The notes beneath the pieces are model-generated. The model was not told the DNA's origin. It did no database searches and saw only the letters and a program-made list of their open reading frames with translations. A program made the translations under genes and the position numbers. Below, piece after piece: positions 58,741 to 64,000 of a DNA stretch of 64,000 bases; the first letter of the stretch is position 1; each line of letters begins with the position of its first letter. This DNA comes from Tipula vernalis (taxonomy: Eukaryota > Arthropoda > Insecta > Diptera > Tipulidae): assembly GCA_958295665.1 (NCBI GenBank), contig OY282558.1:330929106-330993105 (forward strand), in the 5' to 3' direction.

Positions 58741-59776
58741 CTGCAATATAAATATTGCAAGAACTTTGAAATTTTCCTAATTTTTGAGACTCTCGAATAA
58801 AACGTCTACTGCCTTACCGCGAAAACAAGAACCGGCTCTTTAAAATAAATATAAGAACCACCCTATTCGTTTATAAGAACTAGTTGTTATATTTCATGAT
58901 TTTATTTATAAAATTACTAAACTGCCATCGGGTGTAAACTGAAAGAACTAGTTAGGACGTGTCCGACGTCTGTGATAATTAATTTTTGTAATCATTTTGA
59001 CGCTAGTGAAATAACTTTCTCTTCCATATTTTGTAATAAGTTCGTTGAAAAATTTATTTCTACTATTTTTTTAGAAATAAATTAACGTGATACGGCTTAA
59101 TTATGTTATTGAGCGCTTTTGTTTATGAATATTATTACAGAAATATCAAATTGATAACACGTTGTGGGTGTGATAGTTTGGTTGCATAGAAAATAATGTC
59201 ATAATTATTACAGCTGGAATAATTATCACAAAGTTCGGACACGTCCTAAGAACAAAAATTCTAGTAAACATATTCAATTTTTTTTTCAAAATTATGGTTA
59301 CAAAATAGCCATTAAAACACAAAATTCGTTGGAACAAAAATTTAAACCGAAGAATTCAATTTTTGGACATGGTAGTATACAAATTAAAATGTTCAGATTT
59401 AAGGAGCGTCCGGGATCCCGGGATTGCAATCACTACCTCTTAGTCCTTGCGTCATTTTAACAAAATATTTCACCTGGTTAAACGTTAGATTCAGACCACT
59501 TATATACAAAAATTTGAAAGAAAAGAAATTTTTGCAGTTTCACAATTTTGCCGGACACCTTTTAAGGAAGTATGGATGAAGCCATAATACGGCGATACTC
59601 TTAAAAGAATTATTAGACTAAACCTTCGTTTCAGGCTCAGACTAAACCTTCTTTTCATGATTAGGAATATAAAAATATGTCTGCATGACAATTCTGTAGC
59701 CATATTATAACTTATTTTTTAACATTTAATAAAACACGTCCGTATCAAGGACATCTTCCCGTTTTGGTTTTATGGT
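58741..59776. other. Intergenic, no gene seen
   Basis: No recognised coding sequence. Words such as CGGGATCCCGGG near 59409-59425 form short palindromes only. Confidence 0.4.
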
Positions 59777-60160
59777 TTGTTGCAACTTGTTGTTTGTTTT
59801 GTAAGCGGTGTTCTATCCATAAGATTTAAAAATACGGGCGTCTACAAGTTAATAAGCAACGATTGTCCATGTTCCTACATAGGCCAAACCGGGAGAAATT
59901 TCAAGGAACGTTTTTCAAGAAGTAAAAAAACTCAAACATCAGTCTATCAATGTAACTTCGCAGAACATTTATGTCCCCAAAACACACTTACACAATATTG
60001 TACAGACACAATAAGGGAGAAATGTTGGATCGTATAGAGGAATACGAAAATTAACAGAAAAACGTCGTTCAATCTCAACGACGTTTTTCTGTTAAACGAC
60101 AGAATTAACATGAAGACCAATAAACTGTATGACATCATCAAAAACAATGGCATTTAGCAA
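59777..60160 (+). pseudogene. Second Penelope-type GIY-YIG endonuclease relic
   Basis: The frame reads NTGVYKLISNDCPCSYIGQT then GRNFKERFSRSKKTQ and NFAEHLCPQNTLTQY. Both halves of the GIY-YIG core (GVYKL and YIG), the CxxC-like DCPC linker and the following Arg are visible. A stop at 60037 and a frame change precede NDRINMKTNKLYDIIKNN. It is a different lineage from the element at 18.4-23.5 kb and has no RT beside it. Confidence 0.7.
60051..60095. repeat. Perfect 19-bp-arm hairpin
   Basis: TTAACAGAAAAACGTCGTT, 7-base loop CAATCTC, then the exact complement ending TCTGTTAA. It lies inside the relic endonuclease region and shifts its frame, so it may be a small local inversion-duplication. 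Confidence 0.75.
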
Positions 60161-63100
60161 GAACCATCAAAACGAGCCAAAATTGTTACGATAAAGTAGG
60201 AACCTGTATTATTAACTTAATTATTGGACAAAAAACTGATGAAGGATGATCAATTCGAAACCAGTCTTTAAAATTAATAAAGACAATTATCACTAAAATT
60301 GAAAGCATATACTTTGTTAAAAAAATTTTAAAATTGTAAACTAAAATTTTAAAATTTAATTATTTGTGTTTTATTAAATGTTAAAATATTAAAAGTAATA
60401 AAAACAGCAGCAAAAAATCAAAATGGGTGTTTACAACCTATATAGACCTTGAAGTCTCGATGTTATGCAGTGCGATATGGCAAGTTTGTGAAATACGCCT
60501 TGAATTCAATATTCTCAAATATTGTTTATGACTAAATGTTTAGATTAAGACCTCTTGAACAAAAGATTATGCTGCAAGAGATTCCTGCAGTCCTTGCCAG
60601 AAAAGAAAGATGTATGAAAGTCTCGGTTTTATGCATACCTAAAGTAAAATATCTCGAAAAGGAAACACAATTTTTCATTATTCATTTAATTGTCTTGCAG
60701 TATAATTTTTATATTCAGCAGGTCTTAATATAAACTATAAGATGATAAAACCATTTAAGAATATTGATTTCAAAGCGTATTTTCCGACTGAAACTTGCCT
60801 TATCGCATTGCATAAAATTCAGACTTCCAAAGATCTTTTCTGTCTGGCAATGTTAAATGACTATGCAGAAATTGTCTTGCATTTTTATTTTAAAAATTAA
60901 GGGTTCTGACCAGGAGATGAATTTTTAAATTTTGTAAGCCACGCTTTTGGCAACGTCACCTTCCTACAGGAAAAACAAATAAATCCTATTAAACTATAAA
61001 ACTATGGCTAATAGATAAATAAAGTCAGATAAAAGCTTTGTGAAAATAATTTAATCTAAGTAGTATCTAATGTCTCCTAACTACTACTAGAAACATCTTG
61101 TATGTATTTAAATTTCCTTAAGCTTCAACAAAATATCTTCCAATACTTAGAAAAAAATTTCTGAAAATATTTGAACTGACATATCTGCCAAGATGAACGC
61201 CAGCAAATAGCAAAAATACATTTAATTTTTTTGAGCTTTAACATAAAGGGAAAAATTTATAAATAAACCTTGAGAAAATCATGTAAACAAAAAACCAGCT
61301 ATCTATTAGGCTAAAAACCCTGAATATGAATATTTTTTGGGCCTATATAGACCTTGACCTTGGCTTTGGGCATAAAAAAGATAAAAAATCGTTATACTTT
61401 GCAAAATAGTTTCAGAAGCAGTCTTGTGCAGCGTTCAGCGCCAAATGAACTGGTAATATTCAAAGCTTACGGGGGAAGTATAGCAAGTTGTTTTGATTTC
61501 TGTTAAGAGCGCTTGGATTCTGTAATAAAAACACTATAAACTTTAACTTCTTTATCATAATTGATATGTAACGTGTGACGTTGTTACACGAGTACACAAT
61601 CAATTCTTTGTTTATTTTTAGAATATTACCCATATAATAGCATCGTGATGAGGAAACCATTAATTCCATATTGATTCGCTCGATCATTATGGCACTTCCA
61701 ACCCCTAAATCCACATTGAAAGCTGACAGTGTACAACCCATCAAAAACAGGTTCGAATGGTCACCTTTTTAAAATTCGATTTTTCTATAAATACCGTCGA
61801 TTTTTTTTTTACAGAACATCGCCCAAACACAATCAGTATAAAACAAGCACACACAAGTAGTTTAGCATATTATATTGCTCAAATAAAAGTCATTATTAAA
61901 TGAATACAATTAACTTAATAATGACCCTCAAATCCACGTGACGCATTAAGGCCAGGCAAATTAATCAGAATAATAAATATTCGCATTTACAAAATTATGT
62001 ATTTGTAAACTACTTACCATTCTCTCAATTACTTTTTTATTATATTATGTCGCTGACCATTACACAATTCATTACATTATGCATTTTTATAGCTTGAATT
62101 GATAATAGCCTTAGTTAATGAAAACATGCTAATGGAATGCAATTACGATGGCATTCGTCTACAATCAAGAAACTGTACAAGACTTATTAATTGATTAGAG
62201 CTTAAGCTTTACCAATTTTACACTTTAAAAATAGAACTTTATATAACAATAAATCATCATTATATTTATATAATTGTTGATACTAAAAAAGGTGTTATAA
62301 TCAGTTATGAATATTCTAACACCCTAAATGTTTTTTTACCTTTATATAAATTTTTCGATGTGGTTTAAATCAAATATAGAACGAGTCATAAAACTTTATT
62401 ATTATTGTTCACACTTAAGTCACAAAAAAAAATCACAAAATAAGTTAAGTTCCAATATGTAGTTGCAAATTCACTATTTCAAAAAAATCACTCTATTATT
62501 ATAGTCACTCTATTATTAATTATTGTATAGTGTCTTCATCTTAACAAGTTTAAAACGAAAAAAACATTTTCATTTAGAAAACCTCTTTATATACAGCTAG
62601 ATAATATAATTATTGTTGTTGCCGTTGGTTATTATTTAATATTCTAAACAAATACAAAACAATAATGTAATAATATTACACCAACACAAATTTAATTACA
62701 GGAAAATACAAATCTTTGATAAGAGCAAATACTGTACAACAAAAGTTTTTTTTTTTGTACATAGCTACCATGCAGGTTAAATTCGGGTTCGCCTGTGATT
62801 GATAACCGTCTTACTGAAATAAAAATTTTGTACCAAAGTTTATGTGTCTACGTAGAAGGTTCTTAAAATGTTTTTGTCAATTTAACTAGATGAGTTCTTA
62901 CATGACGTACGCTGCTATAAAATATGACATGTTATCTAATGACAAGAATTCAAGAGTATAATGAACATAATATTATTATCTCAAAAAACAAATAGACAAA
63001 GAACTTATTGCCTTTCCTATTTGTATGCGGGCTTATTTTATTGATAAGTATGTATTGTGAAATAAAACGTAGAAAGATTTTTAGCTATCGGCTGAAATAT

Positions 63101-63904
63101 ACAGTACATATTATTATGTTTCCGGTTGAACAATTATATAATTCCGTGCAAATTATTTTCCACAAACAGCGGCACAGAAAACCATTTTAGAAAGTATTTA
63201 CACGTAAGTGTACCCAAAAACATAGTGCTTAATTAAGACTGTCTCTTTGTCTTCTGTCTGACTAATGCCCTAGGCACACTGCGATCTAGTCTGTCTAGGG
63301 TATAACACAACTATTTTTTCGAATATTCTTATCCTAACGAAACAAAAGGCAAATTCTTAATCCAAAATGCGATTTAAATTATGATTAATATTCAATTGTT
63401 CGTATCACCAATATCTCAACTGCAATATTGACGTTCACCCGAAATATTGTATAAAAATACTAAACGGAATTAACTTGTTTGTAGTCAACAACACGTTTTG
63501 TTTTTGTTGCTTAAAGCAAAACAAGTCAAAAACAAAGTTGATTAATAATTAGCATATTATATTTAACAGCGCATTCACAATCAATACATAGACTATTTAC
63601 TTTTAACTTACAGGACTGTATGAATTTCCAACATAACGAACAGAAATTGTTGTTCTTTCTTATGTGGCCAATTTTTTCCAAAAACTAGTTGAAGTTCGCG
63701 ATAGATTTAACTTTACCATACTGCTGCCAATAGCCATGTGGGCGTTCAAGCCACCTCGCACTGCGACCTAAAAGATGTTTTGTGCATGGACCCTGCTCAA
63801 TTAACCGTCCAGTCTATAGTCAATATTCAAGCTCTTAATGAACCTGATAATACTACCTGCCGGTATATGATACATACTATCTGGGCTCGTTATTCTCATT
63901 ATTC
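60161..63904. other. Intergenic, no gene seen
   Basis: 3.7 kb of AT-rich DNA. CTATATAGACCTTGA occurs at 60439 and 61344 in the same orientation, hinting at a repeat with these limits. Open frames at 60536, 61460, 63008 and 63738 have no recognisable motif. Confidence 0.45.
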
Positions 63905-64000
63905 GGGTCAATTTTCGTTCTATGATAAAACCTAATGAAAACCATTTTTCCATTTTGTTTCCATTAAATTTTTTTCATTTATAACATTTGACACAATGAC
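63905..64000. mobile_element. Family C element copy 3, cut by window end
   Basis: GGGTCAATTTTCGTTCTATG, then AACCTAATGAAAACC and CATTTTGTTTCCATTAAA match the complement of the right end of copies 1 and 2. The element continues beyond the window. Confidence 0.7.

Overview
The window is AT-rich animal nuclear DNA, most probably from an insect and perhaps a fly or midge. Evidence for this is intron-split genes with short (44-75 bp) GT-AG introns, insect-like protein versions, and a typical insect mobile-element load: Penelope-like, Jockey-type LINE, Tc1, DD41D mariner, BEL/Pao and Crypton-like elements. The species cannot be named from the sequence. No rRNA gene, convincing tRNA gene or CRISPR array was seen.

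Four conserved host genes were found. (1) HMG-CoA reductase, + strand, 29515-32149: four exons covering part of the sterol-sensing membrane domain and the whole catalytic domain; the first exons are not visible. (2) SAS-6, the centriole cartwheel protein, + strand, 38455-40051, four exons, 471 residues. (3) CCDC12/cwf18, a spliceosome-associated factor, - strand, 40608-40086, two exons, convergent with SAS-6 and only 34 bp from its stop. (4) Dihydropyrimidine dehydrogenase, - strand, 47994-44631, five exons, about 1038 residues and apparently intact. A fifth intact coding unit at 4331-5570 is a tyrosine recombinase of Crypton type with one intron, probably mobile-element derived.

The rest is layered mobile DNA. 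0-10 kb: two foldback structures built from inverted short-period tandem arrays, the recombinase, and a Jockey LINE tail. 10-18 kb: small inverted-repeat elements, a mariner relic and a LINE relic. 18.4-23.5 kb: one Penelope-like element with 101-bp terminal repeats and a 12-bp target duplication, split by a 1702-bp Tc1 element and a second TA-flanked element. 24-28 kb: Tc1 and LINE relics. 33-38 kb: two LINE relics, a BEL/Pao protease scrap and two inverted-repeat elements. 41-44.4 kb: local duplications, inverted-repeat elements and a LINE relic. 50-58 kb: a CCATCAT array, an internally deleted mariner, and a nest of foldback elements that share a CTATAG junction, including a palindrome of nearly 800 bp. 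59.8-60.2 kb: a second Penelope-type endonuclease scrap. The window ends inside a third copy of a 0.6-1 kb inverted-repeat element also seen at 16.2 and 55.1 kb.

The host genes show no operon or pathway linkage. HMG-CoA reductase acts in the mevalonate pathway, DPYD in pyrimidine breakdown, SAS-6 in centriole assembly and CCDC12 in splicing. Exon joins were chosen by reading frame, splice signals and family resemblance, without RNA data or database searches.
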